Assembly: GCA_947589035.1 (NCBI GenBank)
Contig: CANPYZ010000025.1
Coordinates: forward strand, 1-41,013
Source: an uncultured Clostridia bacterium
Lineage (GTDB): Bacteria > Bacillota > Clostridia > Oscillospirales > Ruminococcaceae
Direction: 5' to 3'
Length of the DNA: 41,013 nt
The stretch's first letter is position 1. Every line of letters starts with the position of its first letter. The notes under the pieces were generated by a model. That model made no database searches. It was not told the DNA's origin and saw only the letters and a program-made list of their open reading frames with translations. The translations under genes and the position numbers were made by a program. Shown piece by piece: positions 8,454-18,297 of this stretch.

Positions 8454-9860
8454 TTGCTTGCCGGAGAACCGTTCATTCCGTTAAATATTACCGTTCATCT
8501 CGGCGCACCAGATGAAAATGCTCCTAATGTGACTTTGCCTTTTCCTGAATATATTAAGAATGTCACTTCCAGTGAAATTTATCCCACATGGCCTGAAACG
8601 TCTATTAGGGCAAATATTTACGCTATTGTTTCCTTTGCGTTAAATCGAATTTATACAGAATGGTATCGGTCAAGGGGCTATCCGTTTGATATTACTTCCG
8701 TTACGCAATACGACCAGAAATTCATTGAGGGAAGAGAAATTTATGATAATATTTCCCTCTTAGTGGATGAATTATTCGATGATTATATCCGCCGTGAAAA
8801 TCAGATTGAACCGCTTTTCGCCGCATTCTGCAACGGAACAACCGTTACTTGCAGCGGGCTTTCTCAGTGGGGAACGGTTGACCTTGCCAAACAGGGGCTT
8901 TTGCCTTACGAAATTTTACGCCATTACTACGGAGATGATATTACTATTGTGAAAAATGCCCCCGTCCGCACAACTACGCCTTCTTTCCCAGGAATGACAC
9001 TCGTTCCGAATATGTCCGATTCCGCTGTACAAACCATTCAGATTCAATTGAACCGTATCGCACATAATTATCCGGCTATTCCGAAAATTCCTGACGCTAA
9101 CGGTTTTTACGATTCTACCACGGAAAACGCCGTCAAAGCATTCCAACATATTTTTAATCTTCCCGAAACAGGAACAATTGATAAAGCCACTTGGTATAAA
9201 ATTGAATATATTTATACCAGCGTGAAACATCTCGCTGAACTCGATTCGGAAGGCGTTGCCCCAAATGAATTTCCGTCACAATTCGAAAATGACCTTGCCT
9301 TAAATGCGAAAAATGAACAAGTCAGAGGTTTACAATATTTCCTTGCGGTAATCGGCGCATATTATGAAGCCGTTCAGCCTTTGCAAATTACTGGAATTTA
9401 CGATGAACAAACTGAACAGTCTGTGAAATCTTTCCAACGGCTTTTCGGTTTACCACAAACAGGCGTAGTTAATGAACAAACCTGGCAAGACCTTTACAGG
9501 GCTTACGCCGGAATTGTAGAGTCCGTTCCTACAGAATACGCTGAATATATTCCCGTTCCCTACCCGGGAACAGTTCTACAGGAAGGCACAACAAGCGATT
9601 ATGTCAGAATTTTACAGGAATATTTGACATTCATTCATGAAACAATTCCTGAAATTCCCCCCGTCCGGAATACTGGCTATTTTGGTCCATTAACGAAAGC
9701 TGCTGTAATTGCTTTTCAGCGTTATTCCCGTTTACCGGAAAACGGTGCCGTCGGTGTCGTCACATGGGACGCTGTCAGCGGTTTATATTCCGATTTGCGT
9801 TTCGGTTACGATAAACGCCCTTATCAAGCCCCAGGTTACACAATTAAAAGTGAGGTGTAA
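8454..9860 (+). CDS. SleC-like peptidoglycan hydrolase (SpoIID-like core plus three peptidoglycan-binding repeats)
   Basis: I place the start at TTG 8454-8456, because GGAGGTG (8441-8447) sits 6 bases before it; the upstream ATG at 8406 has no ribosome site and overlaps the previous gene. The product is 468 aa. Residues about 10-165 (ITVHLGAPDENAPNV, SSEIYPTWPETSIRANIYA, NRIYTEWYRSRGYPFDIT, SGLSQWGTVDLAKQG) match the SpoIID/LytB-like core of clostridial cortex-lytic SleC. Three PG_binding_1 repeats follow at about 188-258, 287-355 and 381-448 (AVKAFQ, SVKSFQRLFGLPQTG, AVIAFQRYSRLPENG). Likely role: degradation of spore cortex during germination. No signal peptide is seen, as expected for proteins packaged by the mother cell. 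Confidence 0.82.
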   Translation: MLAGEPFIPLNITVHLGAPDENAPNVTLPFPEYIKNVTSSEIYPTWPETSIRANIYAIVSFALNRIYTEWYRSRGYPFDITSVTQYDQKFIEGREIYDNISLLVDELFDDYIRRENQIEPLFAAFCNGTTVTCSGLSQWGTVDLAKQGLLPYEILRHYYGDDITIVKNAPVRTTTPSFPGMTLVPNMSDSAVQTIQIQLNRIAHNYPAIPKIPDANGFYDSTTENAVKAFQHIFNLPETGTIDKATWYKIEYIYTSVKHLAELDSEGVAPNEFPSQFENDLALNAKNEQVRGLQYFLAVIGAYYEAVQPLQITGIYDEQTEQSVKSFQRLFGLPQTGVVNEQTWQDLYRAYAGIVESVPTEYAEYIPVPYPGTVLQEGTTSDYVRILQEYLTFIHETIPEIPPVRNTGYFGPLTKAAVIAFQRYSRLPENGAVGVVTWDAVSGLYSDLRFGYDKRPYQAPGYTIKSEV

Positions 9861-9866
9861 TGTTCA

Positions 9867-10376
9867 ATGCCCTACACGCCCGAACAGAAAAAAGCCCATA
9901 TTCAGGAATTGCAGAATTATTTACAGGCAATTTCCTGTGAACATGCCGAAATTCCTTCTGTTCTGCCTACGGGAATTTACGATTTCCGCACACAGCAGGC
10001 GGTGAAAGCTTTCCAGAAATTCACACATTTAACCGAAACAGGGGAAACGAATCAGGCAACATGGGAAAAAATTGTTTCCGTTTACCTTGCGGACACGCAA
10101 ACAACACCACAGCCATTATATGCTTTCCCCGTCAGGAAAAATTCCATTATCTGCACAGGACAGAATGGTTTTACTGTTGGTGTCATTCAGGCAATTCTTT
10201 TCGAACTTTCCCGAAAATATGCTAATCTTCCCCCCGTTCAGCTGACGGGAATCTATTCCCCTGAAACAATGCAAGCCGTTCAGCTTTTTCAGAATATGTG
10301 TATGCTCCCCGTTACCGGAGCAGTGGACTGCTCAACCTGGAATATGCTTGCGCAAATCAGCTGCAACTTACGCTAA
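9867..10376 (+). CDS. Small protein of two peptidoglycan-binding (PG_binding_1) repeats
   Basis: A 169-aa protein made of two PG_binding_1 repeats: about 9-80 (GIYDFRTQQAVKAFQKF, TNQATWEKI) and about 95-167 (GIYSPETMQAVQLFQNM, CSTWNML). It has no catalytic domain and no signal peptide. A GAGGTG ribosome site overlaps the stop of the previous gene. As third gene of the operon it probably adds cortex-binding capacity to the split SleC-like enzyme, or competes with it. Role inferred from context. Confidence 0.8.
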   Translation: MPYTPEQKKAHIQELQNYLQAISCEHAEIPSVLPTGIYDFRTQQAVKAFQKFTHLTETGETNQATWEKIVSVYLADTQTTPQPLYAFPVRKNSIICTGQNGFTVGVIQAILFELSRKYANLPPVQLTGIYSPETMQAVQLFQNMCMLPVTGAVDCSTWNMLAQISCNLR

Positions 10377-10380
10377 TCAA

Positions 10381-10414
10381 AAAATCCTTAGCCTTTTCGC
10401 TAAGGATTTTCTAA
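10381..10414 (+). terminator. Bidirectional terminator
   Basis: 12-bp perfect stem AAAATCCTTAGC / GCTAAGGATTTT with a 6-base loop, placed between convergent genes. Both strands have T-rich flanks. Confidence 0.88.
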
Positions 10415-10458
10415 TTTTAATTCTTTTTTTAAATTATTGTATTGCTGATCTTGTATTT

Positions 10459-10806
10459 TCAAATACCATAAAGTGCATCTATTAAGGTGTACGCCGAAAT
10501 ATTGCCGTATAAATTGATTAAATATAATACTGTTAGTGCAGACAATGATTTTAATTTAAACTCTTTTTTATGGATTACCAGTGCGAAAAGATAATATATT
10601 GTAAATAGTATTGCCCAAACAACCGGCTTCAAAAGATAAAACACAGCAATTTGCGTGAACTCGCCTATTATGACAAATGGTTTTACAAAAGAAAGTTGGA
10701 AAATATTTTCTAATTCCACTGGAGATAGTGAAAAAAGAATAGACGGCAACAAAAAAATATCTGCAATCACTAAAGGAATTAGCCATTTTTTCAATTGTTT
10801 TTTCAT
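10459..10806 (-). CDS. Small hydrophobic membrane protein of unknown function
   Basis: A 115-aa protein that I do not recognise. It begins MKKQLKKWLIPLVIADIFLL and has about three hydrophobic segments (near residues 8-28, 43-75 and 85-110), with short loops. I start it at ATG 10804-10806, with AGGAT upstream. The longer open frame reads backwards through two tRNA genes and cannot be real. It is separated from those tRNAs by a strong terminator, and no promoter of its own is obvious. Confidence 0.6.
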   Translation of the reverse strand: MKKQLKKWLIPLVIADIFLLPSILFSLSPVELENIFQLSFVKPFVIIGEFTQIAVFYLLKPVVWAILFTIYYLFALVIHKKEFKLKSLSALTVLYLINLYGNISAYTLIDALYGI

Positions 10807-10839
10807 GACAAATCCTGCCTTTTCTTTTTCTTTTTTTAA

Positions 10840-10869
10840 AAATAAAAAATTCCCCACATTTCTGTGGGG
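10840..10869 (-). terminator. Terminator of the tRNA-Thr/tRNA-Tyr unit
   Basis: 7-bp stem CCCCACA / TGTGGGG (10852-10858 with 10863-10869), 4-base loop. On the minus strand it is followed by AATTTTTTATTTTT. Confidence 0.88.
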
Positions 10870-10881
10870 CATTGTCCAACA

Positions 10882-10963
10882 TGGGAGAGGATGGATTCGA
10901 ACCATCGAAGCACGAAGCAACAGATTTACAGTCTGCCCCCTTTGGCCACTCGGGAACTCTCCC
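10882..10963 (-). tRNA. tRNA-Tyr (anticodon GTA)
   Basis: A class II tRNA with a long variable arm, about 82 nt. The acceptor stem GGGAGAG pairs with CTCTCCC, the anticodon arm reads CAGACTGTAAATCTG, and the T-loop GGTTCGAATCC is present. CCA is not encoded. It is second in a two-tRNA transcript. Confidence 0.97.
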
Positions 10964-10976
10964 TTATCATCAATGG

Positions 10977-11049
10977 AGCTGGTGGACGGACTCGAACCCC
11001 CGACCTGCTGATTACAAATCAGCTGCTCTACCAACTGAGCTACACCAGC
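10977..11049 (-). tRNA. tRNA-Thr (anticodon TGT)
   Basis: A 73-nt tRNA. The acceptor stem GCTGGTG pairs with CACCAGC, the anticodon arm reads CTGATTTGTAATCAG, and the T-loop GGTTCGAGTCC is present. CCA is not encoded. Confidence 0.97.
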
Positions 11050-11070
11050 ACTTCCCTGACGACAGTATTT

Positions 11071-11099
11071 ATTATATCACATTTCTTTTCATTTGTCAA
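11071..11099 (-). promoter_or_regulatory. Promoter of the tRNA unit
   Basis: Minus-strand consensus TTGACA (11094-11099), 17-bp spacer, TATAAT (11071-11076), about 15 bases before tRNA-Thr. Confidence 0.92.
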
Positions 11100-11214
11100 G
11101 CCTTTTTTCAAAAAAATTTTAAAATTTTTCAAAAAATTTTTTTCTTGTGTATTTCTCCTAAATATCAACAATTTTTTCTATTCAAATTTATGACTTTCCC
11201 ACTTGCGGAAACTC

Positions 11215-11243
11215 TTGACTTTTTGCGAAAAAAAGAGTATTAT
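11215..11243 (+). promoter_or_regulatory. Promoter of guaB
   Basis: TTGACT (11215-11220), 17-bp spacer, TATTAT (11238-11243). The leader is about 25 bases, so there is no room for a purine riboswitch. Confidence 0.82.
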
Positions 11244-11260
11244 ATTAAGTAATATCTTAA

Positions 11261-12751
<1,491 letters not shown>

Positions 12752-12763
12752 TAATATACTTTA

Positions 12764-12790
12764 TCAGCCCCGCTCAGGGGCTGAATTTGT
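12764..12790 (+). terminator. Probable terminator after guaB
   Basis: 8-bp stem TCAGCCCC / GGGGCTGA with a 5-base loop, followed by ATTTGT. The U-tract is poor, so read-through into the next gene is possible. Confidence 0.55.
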
Positions 12791-12805
12791 AGGAAGTGTC
12801 CCCCT

Positions 12806-14260
12806 ATGAACAAACCTGTTAATTTCTATCAAGTGACACGCTGTAAAAACGCTTCCGCTTTTACAGCTCTTCTGAAATATCAATCCGGAAATGATGCTTT
12901 AAAAATTCGTGAAAGAGAATTTCTTTCCATGCGCATTTTAGCCGATATGCTTTACGCTAACGGCGTTTCCGTTCCGGAAATGGACGGTTTCGTGCTGTCC
13001 GCAAGTTTCCGTTTCGGGAAAGAATTTGATTTACTGAAAATTACTCCTTCCGCCTGCCTGAACATTGAATTAAAATCTTCCCTGCAATCTTATCCCCCTG
13101 CACAGGCAGACGAAAAAATTTTCCATCAGCTTTCTAAAAATTTTCATTATCTTTCTGTTCTCGGTAGGGCGTTACAGCTTTACACTGTCGTCACAGATAC
13201 AATGAAATGCTATCATTTCACAGAATGTTCTGCTTTAGAAGAAGTTCCCTTTTCGGAAATTGTTCTCGCTGTCAAGCAATTTTTCGGAGAATATCTCCGG
13301 AATATTGAACAATTATTCCTTCCGTCGGAATATCTCGTTTCCCCCTTGAATCACCCTGCGAAATTTTTAGCCCATGCCTATTTTCTAACGCATGACCAGG
13401 AAGAAAAGAAAAAAGATATTCTCGAACGGTTTTCCGGTTCAGCATTCCTTGCCTTAACGGGTGAAGCCGGTACGGGAAAAACGTTAATGCTTTACGACAT
13501 CGCAAAAACATTAGCTGAATTTGCTCCCGTTGCCGTTCTGCATTGTGCGCCTGTTCTTCCGGTGAGTTTGTCCGCTATTCAGCACGCTGTGCCGAATTTG
13601 TCCGTTTTCTGTCCGGAAAATTTCCCTTTACCGGAAATTCAGCATTATGCTTATATTTTCATTGACGAAACGCAAAGAATTGATTTTGATTTACTTTCCC
13701 GAATCGGCGAACGCCTGAAAACAACGGAAATTTCCGCTTTTATGACGTTCGAAGAAAAGCAAATTCTACATCAGGACGAACAGCAACAGAAAATTACTTC
13801 ATGGATTACTTCCCATTGTGATAAGCTTTACACGCTGAAAAATACAATTCGCACGAATCGGGAAATTATGCATTTCATCCGGAAATTTTATGATTTGCGT
13901 TATCGCATTCCGCCACGCATTCAGCAGGAACTTCCCGAACATATACAGCTTTGCTTTGCGGAAAACGGGCTTGAACTCGATAATTTAAAAGAATATTTCC
14001 AACTTCCCTGTAACGGCGGTTATCAATTCATTCCCTTAGATGCTTGTCATGCTGTCATCGGTCAGGAATTTGACCATGTCATGCTGATTTTAGACGGGAA
14101 TTTTAATTATGTTAATCAGAAACTTCATTCGGAAAATTCCGCACTTATGCATAATTTATATCAGGCTTTAACCCGTGCAAGAAATAAACTCATTTTCTTA
14201 GTCACAGATGAGAACTTATTTCAACATATGCTGATGATTTTAGAAGATTCCGAAAATTAA
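12806..14260 (+). CDS. Nuclease-helicase fusion: PD-(D/E)XK-like domain plus SF1-type ATPase (DUF2075-like)
   Basis: A 484-aa protein. The N-terminal part (about 30-135) has a pattern fitting a PD-(D/E)XK nuclease fold: a helix with Glu36/Glu38, Asp75 in GKEFDLL, and Glu88-x-Lys90 in NIELKS. The C-terminal part is an SF1-like P-loop ATPase, with Walker A GEAGTGKT at 219-226, Walker B FIDETQR at about 285-291, and a late helicase motif NLYQALTRARNKLIFLV near 450. This recalls DUF2075/UvrD-like enzymes. Role unknown: DNA or RNA processing, repair or phage defence are all possible. It follows guaB by about 54 bases and precedes a small unknown gene by 34. Confidence 0.72.
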   Translation: MNKPVNFYQVTRCKNASAFTALLKYQSGNDALKIREREFLSMRILADMLYANGVSVPEMDGFVLSASFRFGKEFDLLKITPSACLNIELKSSLQSYPPAQADEKIFHQLSKNFHYLSVLGRALQLYTVVTDTMKCYHFTECSALEEVPFSEIVLAVKQFFGEYLRNIEQLFLPSEYLVSPLNHPAKFLAHAYFLTHDQEEKKKDILERFSGSAFLALTGEAGTGKTLMLYDIAKTLAEFAPVAVLHCAPVLPVSLSAIQHAVPNLSVFCPENFPLPEIQHYAYIFIDETQRIDFDLLSRIGERLKTTEISAFMTFEEKQILHQDEQQQKITSWITSHCDKLYTLKNTIRTNREIMHFIRKFYDLRYRIPPRIQQELPEHIQLCFAENGLELDNLKEYFQLPCNGGYQFIPLDACHAVIGQEFDHVMLILDGNFNYVNQKLHSENSALMHNLYQALTRARNKLIFLVTDENLFQHMLMILEDSEN

Positions 14261-14294
14261 AAACCAAAAAATAAAAACAAAAGGAGAAAATTTC

Positions 14295-14723
14295 ATGATT
14301 CAATTTCATTATGCGCCAGACGGCACCGGAGAAGGCATTTTCAAGAGTAAATTTTTCAGAAACGACCACGGCAAAGAAGAGTTTTTAATTTATATTTTTA
14401 ATTCTTCTTATGAAAAATATGCTGAACGCTGTGTGAAACATTTCAATCAGCTTTCTGAAGAAATCATTAACGTGATTTGTCATCACATTATTCTTTCCGC
14501 TAAACAACATCAATCCGGAAATTTCACTCTTCCTGAACTGAAACAAAATACGGATATTTTGAATTATTGCTTTTTTCAAGCCATGATTGTCAGCATTCCT
14601 GGAGATGATGCAAAGGCTTCCTATATCATTCAGGGGTGCGGTGACTGGGGCGAAATGATTGGTTTTGTGGTCACGGAAAATATTTTAACTTACGTCGGAA
14701 AAAATTATTTGCCGAATTTGTAA
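14295..14723 (+). CDS. Small protein of unknown function, possibly DUF6985-like
   Basis: A 142-aa soluble protein with AAAGGAG ahead of the ATG. I do not recognise it with certainty. The C-terminal half (ILNYCFFQAMIVSIPGDD, YIIQGCGDWGEMIGFVV, YVGKNYLPNL) resembles small domains of the DUF6985 / immunity-like kind found beside toxin or enzyme genes. It follows the nuclease-helicase gene by 34 bases with no terminator between, so the two are probably co-transcribed. No catalytic motif, membrane segment or signal peptide is seen. Confidence 0.55.
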   Translation: MIQFHYAPDGTGEGIFKSKFFRNDHGKEEFLIYIFNSSYEKYAERCVKHFNQLSEEIINVICHHIILSAKQHQSGNFTLPELKQNTDILNYCFFQAMIVSIPGDDAKASYIIQGCGDWGEMIGFVVTENILTYVGKNYLPNL

Positions 14724-14741
14724 AAAATTTTCCGGAACTAC

Positions 14742-14770
14742 TTGCCATAATTGTGACATTATGCTATAAT
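14742..14770 (+). promoter_or_regulatory. Promoter of cellobiose phosphorylase
   Basis: TTGCCA (14742-14747), 17-bp spacer, TATAAT (14765-14770), about 60 bases before the ATG. Confidence 0.8.
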
Positions 14771-14829
14771 AGAAATAACAGTACTTTTTCATTTTACATT
14801 TTACATTAACATTAAAGGAGAAATTTTCT

Positions 14830-17208
14830 ATGCAGTATGGTTATTTCGATTCGAATGCTAAAGAGTATGTCATTACTCGCCCTGATACCCCTGCGCCGTG
14901 GGTAAATTATTTAGGTTCGCCTGAATACGGTGCAATTCTTTCTAATAATGCCGCTGGCTACAGTTTCGTGAAGTCCGGCGCAAACGGCAGAATTTCCCGT
15001 TTCCGGTTCAACAGCATGATGGCTCTCCCAGGGAGATATATTTACCTCAGAGACGAAAACAACGCTGATTACTGGTCGGCAACGTGGCAGCCCGTCGGAA
15101 AACCCCTCGAACAGTATCAGTCCGTTTGCCGGCATGGTACTGCCTATTCAGTCATTACTTCCGATTATTCTTCCATTCACACGGAAACAACCTATTACGT
15201 TCCGTATAATCAGACTTATGAAGTCTGGAGAATTAACTTGAAAAATCAAGACTCCGTTCCCCGTAAATTATCCGTTTTCGGATTCATTGAATTTACTAAT
15301 GAACCCAATTACGAACAAGACCAAGTCAATTTGCAGTACTCTTTGTTTATTTCCCGCACTGAACGCAAGGGAAACAAAATTATGCAGTACATCAGCGAAA
15401 ATTCCGATGACCGTTCAGAACGCTTTTTCGGTATGGTCGGCGCAGAAGTACTCGACAGCTGCGGAAGTCTTGAAAAATTCATTGGCGCATATCGTACTTA
15501 CGCTAACCCGATTATGGTGGAATCCGGTAAATGTTCCGACGAAATGACATTCAATGCGAATGCCTGCGGTGCGCTCCGTTCAGAAATTACCCTTCAGCCT
15601 AACGAAACGAAAGAATTAATTTTCCTCTTAGGAAAGAAAAATGATGAAGAGGCAGAAGAAATTCTCAACGCTTATCAGACTTCCGGAAAAGTGAATCAGG
15701 AATTAGAAGAGTTAATTTCTTATTGGCACGGTAAACTTTCTAATTTTGAAGTGCATACCCCCTCAGAAGAATTTAATCAAATGCTGAACGTCTGGAATGC
15801 TTACCAATGCTTTATTACGTTCATTTGGTCGAGAGCGGCTTCATTCATTTATTGCGGCTTAAGAAATGGCTACGGCTATCGGGATACTGTGCAGGATATT
15901 CAAGGCATTATTCACCTTGACCCGGAAATGGCTGCCGAAAAAATTCGTTTCATGCTTTCCGCACAAGTCAATAACGGCGGCGGTTTGCCTTTAGTGAAAT
16001 TTAATCACAATGCCGGTTTTGAAAATACGCCTGATGACCCTGAATATGTTAAAGAAACCGGTCACCCCTCTTACCGTGCTGATGATGCATTGTGGCTTTT
16101 CCCAACAATCGTGAAATATATCGGCGAAAGCGGAAATTCTGCTTTCTTAGATGAAGTCATTGTTTACGCTAACGGCGGTGAAGCAACTGTTTACGAACAT
16201 TTGAAAAAAGCAATTGATTTTTCCATGAATCACCTCGGCAAACATCACATGCCCGCCGGATTACATGCCGACTGGAACGACTGTTTACGGCTCGGCGCAC
16301 AAGGGGAATCTACTTTCGTTGCATTCCAATTATATTACGCCATGAACGTCATGAAAACTATGGCTGCTGAAAAGCAAGATTCCGATTATTTGCAATATTT
16401 AGAAAAAATTCAATCTTCTCTGAAATCTGCCCTTGAAACTTGCTGGGATGAAGACCGTTTCATTCGTGGCATTCGGGAAGATGGTGTCATTGTCGGCGCA
16501 AAACATGACCCTGAAGCGAATATGTGGCTTAATCCCCAAAGTTGGAGCGTGATTTCCGGATTCGCTGACGAAACACAAGCGGAAAAAGCCATGAACAGCG
16601 TTTATGAAATTTTAAACACTCCCTACGGCGCAAAACTTCTCGAACCACCCTACAAAGAACATTACTTTGACGGCGCATTGATGCATATTTTCAACGCCGA
16701 CACAAAAGAAAACGGCGGTATTTTCTCGCAGTCGCAGGGCTGGTTAATTCTTGCGGAAGGCTTACTCGGTCACGGTGACAGGGCATTTACTTACTTTATG
16801 GAATCTTCCCCCGCTGCCATGAATGATAAAGCCGAAATCCGTGTCATTGAACCTTACGTTCACGGACAATTCACGGAAGCGAAACATTCTCCTTTCGCAG
16901 GGCGTTCCCATGTGCATTGGCTGACAGGTACGGCTTCAACAGTGATGGTTGGCTGTACGGAAGGAATTTGCGGTATTCGTCCGGATGCGAACGGAATTAC
17001 GATTTCGCCTTCTATTCCGTCATCGTGGGACGGGTTCACCATGAAGAAAATTTTCCGTGGAAAAACATTAAATATTTCCGTTCAGAATCCGGAACACGTG
17101 CAAAGCGGCGTGAAATCCGTTTCCCTTAATGGAAAACTGCAAACTTCCCCTTACTTACCTGCCGACGCTTTAACCGAAACAAACGACATTATCATTACTT
17201 TAGGCTGA
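14830..17208 (+). CDS. Cellobiose phosphorylase (GH94)
   Basis: Cleaves cytoplasmic cellobiose with phosphate to glucose 1-phosphate and glucose, saving one ATP. The 792-aa length fits cellobiose rather than cellodextrin phosphorylase, which is about 200 residues longer. The N-terminal beta-sandwich (about 1-290) is followed by the (alpha/alpha)6 barrel. The catalytic Asp484 lies in GLHADWNDCL, equivalent to the general acid of Cellulomonas CBP. GYGYRDTVQD (about 347-356) and the phosphate-binding C-terminal region (SPFAGRSHVHWLTGTAS) are present. The start has AAAGGAG. It fits the cellulolytic lifestyle implied by the dockerin proteins in this window. Confidence 0.94.
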   Translation: MQYGYFDSNAKEYVITRPDTPAPWVNYLGSPEYGAILSNNAAGYSFVKSGANGRISRFRFNSMMALPGRYIYLRDENNADYWSATWQPVGKPLEQYQSVCRHGTAYSVITSDYSSIHTETTYYVPYNQTYEVWRINLKNQDSVPRKLSVFGFIEFTNEPNYEQDQVNLQYSLFISRTERKGNKIMQYISENSDDRSERFFGMVGAEVLDSCGSLEKFIGAYRTYANPIMVESGKCSDEMTFNANACGALRSEITLQPNETKELIFLLGKKNDEEAEEILNAYQTSGKVNQELEELISYWHGKLSNFEVHTPSEEFNQMLNVWNAYQCFITFIWSRAASFIYCGLRNGYGYRDTVQDIQGIIHLDPEMAAEKIRFMLSAQVNNGGGLPLVKFNHNAGFENTPDDPEYVKETGHPSYRADDALWLFPTIVKYIGESGNSAFLDEVIVYANGGEATVYEHLKKAIDFSMNHLGKHHMPAGLHADWNDCLRLGAQGESTFVAFQLYYAMNVMKTMAAEKQDSDYLQYLEKIQSSLKSALETCWDEDRFIRGIREDGVIVGAKHDPEANMWLNPQSWSVISGFADETQAEKAMNSVYEILNTPYGAKLLEPPYKEHYFDGALMHIFNADTKENGGIFSQSQGWLILAEGLLGHGDRAFTYFMESSPAAMNDKAEIRVIEPYVHGQFTEAKHSPFAGRSHVHWLTGTASTVMVGCTEGICGIRPDANGITISPSIPSSWDGFTMKKIFRGKTLNISVQNPEHVQSGVKSVSLNGKLQTSPYLPADALTETNDIIITLG

Positions 17209-17213
17209 AACAA

Positions 17214-17243
17214 TTTCCCCGATGAATTTCATTCATTGGGGAA
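17214..17243 (+). terminator. Hairpin after cellobiose phosphorylase
   Basis: Inverted repeat TTCCCC-x-ATGAAT / ATTCAT-x-GGGGAA about 6 bases after the stop. The following GGGAATTTTG is a poor U-tract, so the call is moderate. Confidence 0.5.
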
Positions 17244-17284
17244 GGGAATTTTGAATTTAAATTTTCGTAAAGAAAGTGATACAA

Positions 17285-17800
17285 ATGTTAGAATGTATTT
17301 GCCCACAATGCGGTGCAGAATTATTAATCAATGGTAATTACAGGGATTTCGCTTTTTGCGAATTTTGCGGAGCAAGATTAATGTTGAACGATTACCGCAT
17401 TGTACAGCGCATTATTGACGACCCGCAACCTGACAGAACAAATTTAGAACAGGAATTAGCAAGAGTGGAATTGCTGCAATCCCGCCGCCATGAAATTCTA
17501 TCCCGTTGGGACTATGAAGAATCCCAAGAAGCAAGAGAATTAGCCAAAAGTAAAGCGAATTTAAATACATGCCTGTGGTTATGCTTGTTAGCTGTCGGGA
17601 TTTATGCACTTCCTTTTTTCGCCATTAAATATGATAATCTGAAAACAACTTTCAAAAAGAAAAAGAAATACAGAGATTACATGCGGCAATTGTCTTTAGA
17701 ACAATTTTTTCAGGAACTGGAAATGGATTTGCAAAGACAAAGAATGTCCGGTGAAGAACCATATCTCTTTTTTGACAGAGGCGGTTCTCAGCGAATTTAG
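17285..17800 (+). CDS. Zinc-ribbon membrane protein of unknown function
   Basis: 171 aa if started at ATG 17285, which I prefer: the weak site AGAAAGTGA lies just before it, while the GTG at 17276 has none. The N-terminus is a zinc ribbon of the CPQCG-x(16-18)-CEFCG type (residues about 5-32). A charged helical stretch (about 55-95) is followed by one membrane segment (about 98-118, CLWLCLLAVGIYALPFFAI) and a basic tail (FKKKKKYRDYMRQL). The arrangement suggests a cytoplasmic zinc ribbon tethered to the membrane. No specific function can be assigned. Confidence 0.7.
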   Translation: MLECICPQCGAELLINGNYRDFAFCEFCGARLMLNDYRIVQRIIDDPQPDRTNLEQELARVELLQSRRHEILSRWDYEESQEARELAKSKANLNTCLWLCLLAVGIYALPFFAIKYDNLKTTFKKKKKYRDYMRQLSLEQFFQELEMDLQRQRMSGEEPYLFFDRGGSQRI

Positions 17801-17817
17801 CAATTTAACAAAAATTT

Positions 17818-17850
17818 CCCCATTCCTTTTCGGAATGGGGATTTGCTTTT
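17818..17850 (+). terminator. Terminator between convergent genes
   Basis: 9-bp stem CCCCATTCC / GGAATGGGG with a 5-base loop (17818-17840), followed by ATTTGCTTTTTT on the plus strand. The minus face also carries AAATTTTTGTT, so it can serve both directions. Confidence 0.88.
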
Positions 17851-18270
17851 TTACCGTGAACGCCGTCTGGATTTGTTCTTTCTGTCCGTGTTGCGCTTGA
17901 TGTCGCTGATGCGTTCTTCGCTGTGCTGTTTGAATCGGTTCATCATGTCTTCAAAATTCATGTCTGTTTCCTGCTTTTGCGAATGCGTTTCCCTGTTCGG
18001 TTTCCGGTAGGAACGCTTTTCATCGTCAGGAAGTGCCTTTTTAATAGACATACTGATTTTCCCTTGTTCCGTAATTTGCAGCACAATGACTTTCACTTCC
18101 TGGTCTTCTGTTAAATATTCCCGAATGTCCTTGACATACGTATTCGCTACTTCTGAAATATGTACCATTCCTGTGATTGGTTTTTCGTTTTCCTGTTCCA
18201 CTTCCACAAATGCACCATAGCTTGTGATGCTTCTCACTTTACCTGTGTAAATTTTCCCAATTTCCAGCAT
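17851..18270 (-). CDS. yabR: S1 RNA-binding domain protein (YabR type)
   Basis: A 139-aa protein. An S1 domain occupies about residues 3-75 (IGKIYTGKVRSITSYGAFVEV, GMVHISEVAN, GKISMSIKKAL). A Lys/Arg-rich, probably disordered tail follows, ending KNKSRRRSR. It binds RNA or ribosomes; its exact role is not settled in the family. The position directly after divIC and near yabP-yabQ mirrors the Bacillus yabP-yabQ-divIC-yabR cluster, which supports the name. The ribosome site AGGAGG lies 13 bases before the ATG, a rather long spacing. Confidence 0.88.
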   Translation of the reverse strand: MLEIGKIYTGKVRSITSYGAFVEVEQENEKPITGMVHISEVANTYVKDIREYLTEDQEVKVIVLQITEQGKISMSIKKALPDDEKRSYRKPNRETHSQKQETDMNFEDMMNRFKQHSEERISDIKRNTDRKNKSRRRSR

Positions 18271-18297
18271 TGTTTTGAAGGAACCTCCTGTTTTGAA

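Noticed and set aside
10807-11034. N-terminal extension of the small membrane protein
   Set aside because: The extension reads backwards through tRNA-Tyr and tRNA-Thr and a terminator; ATG 10806 has its own ribosome site.
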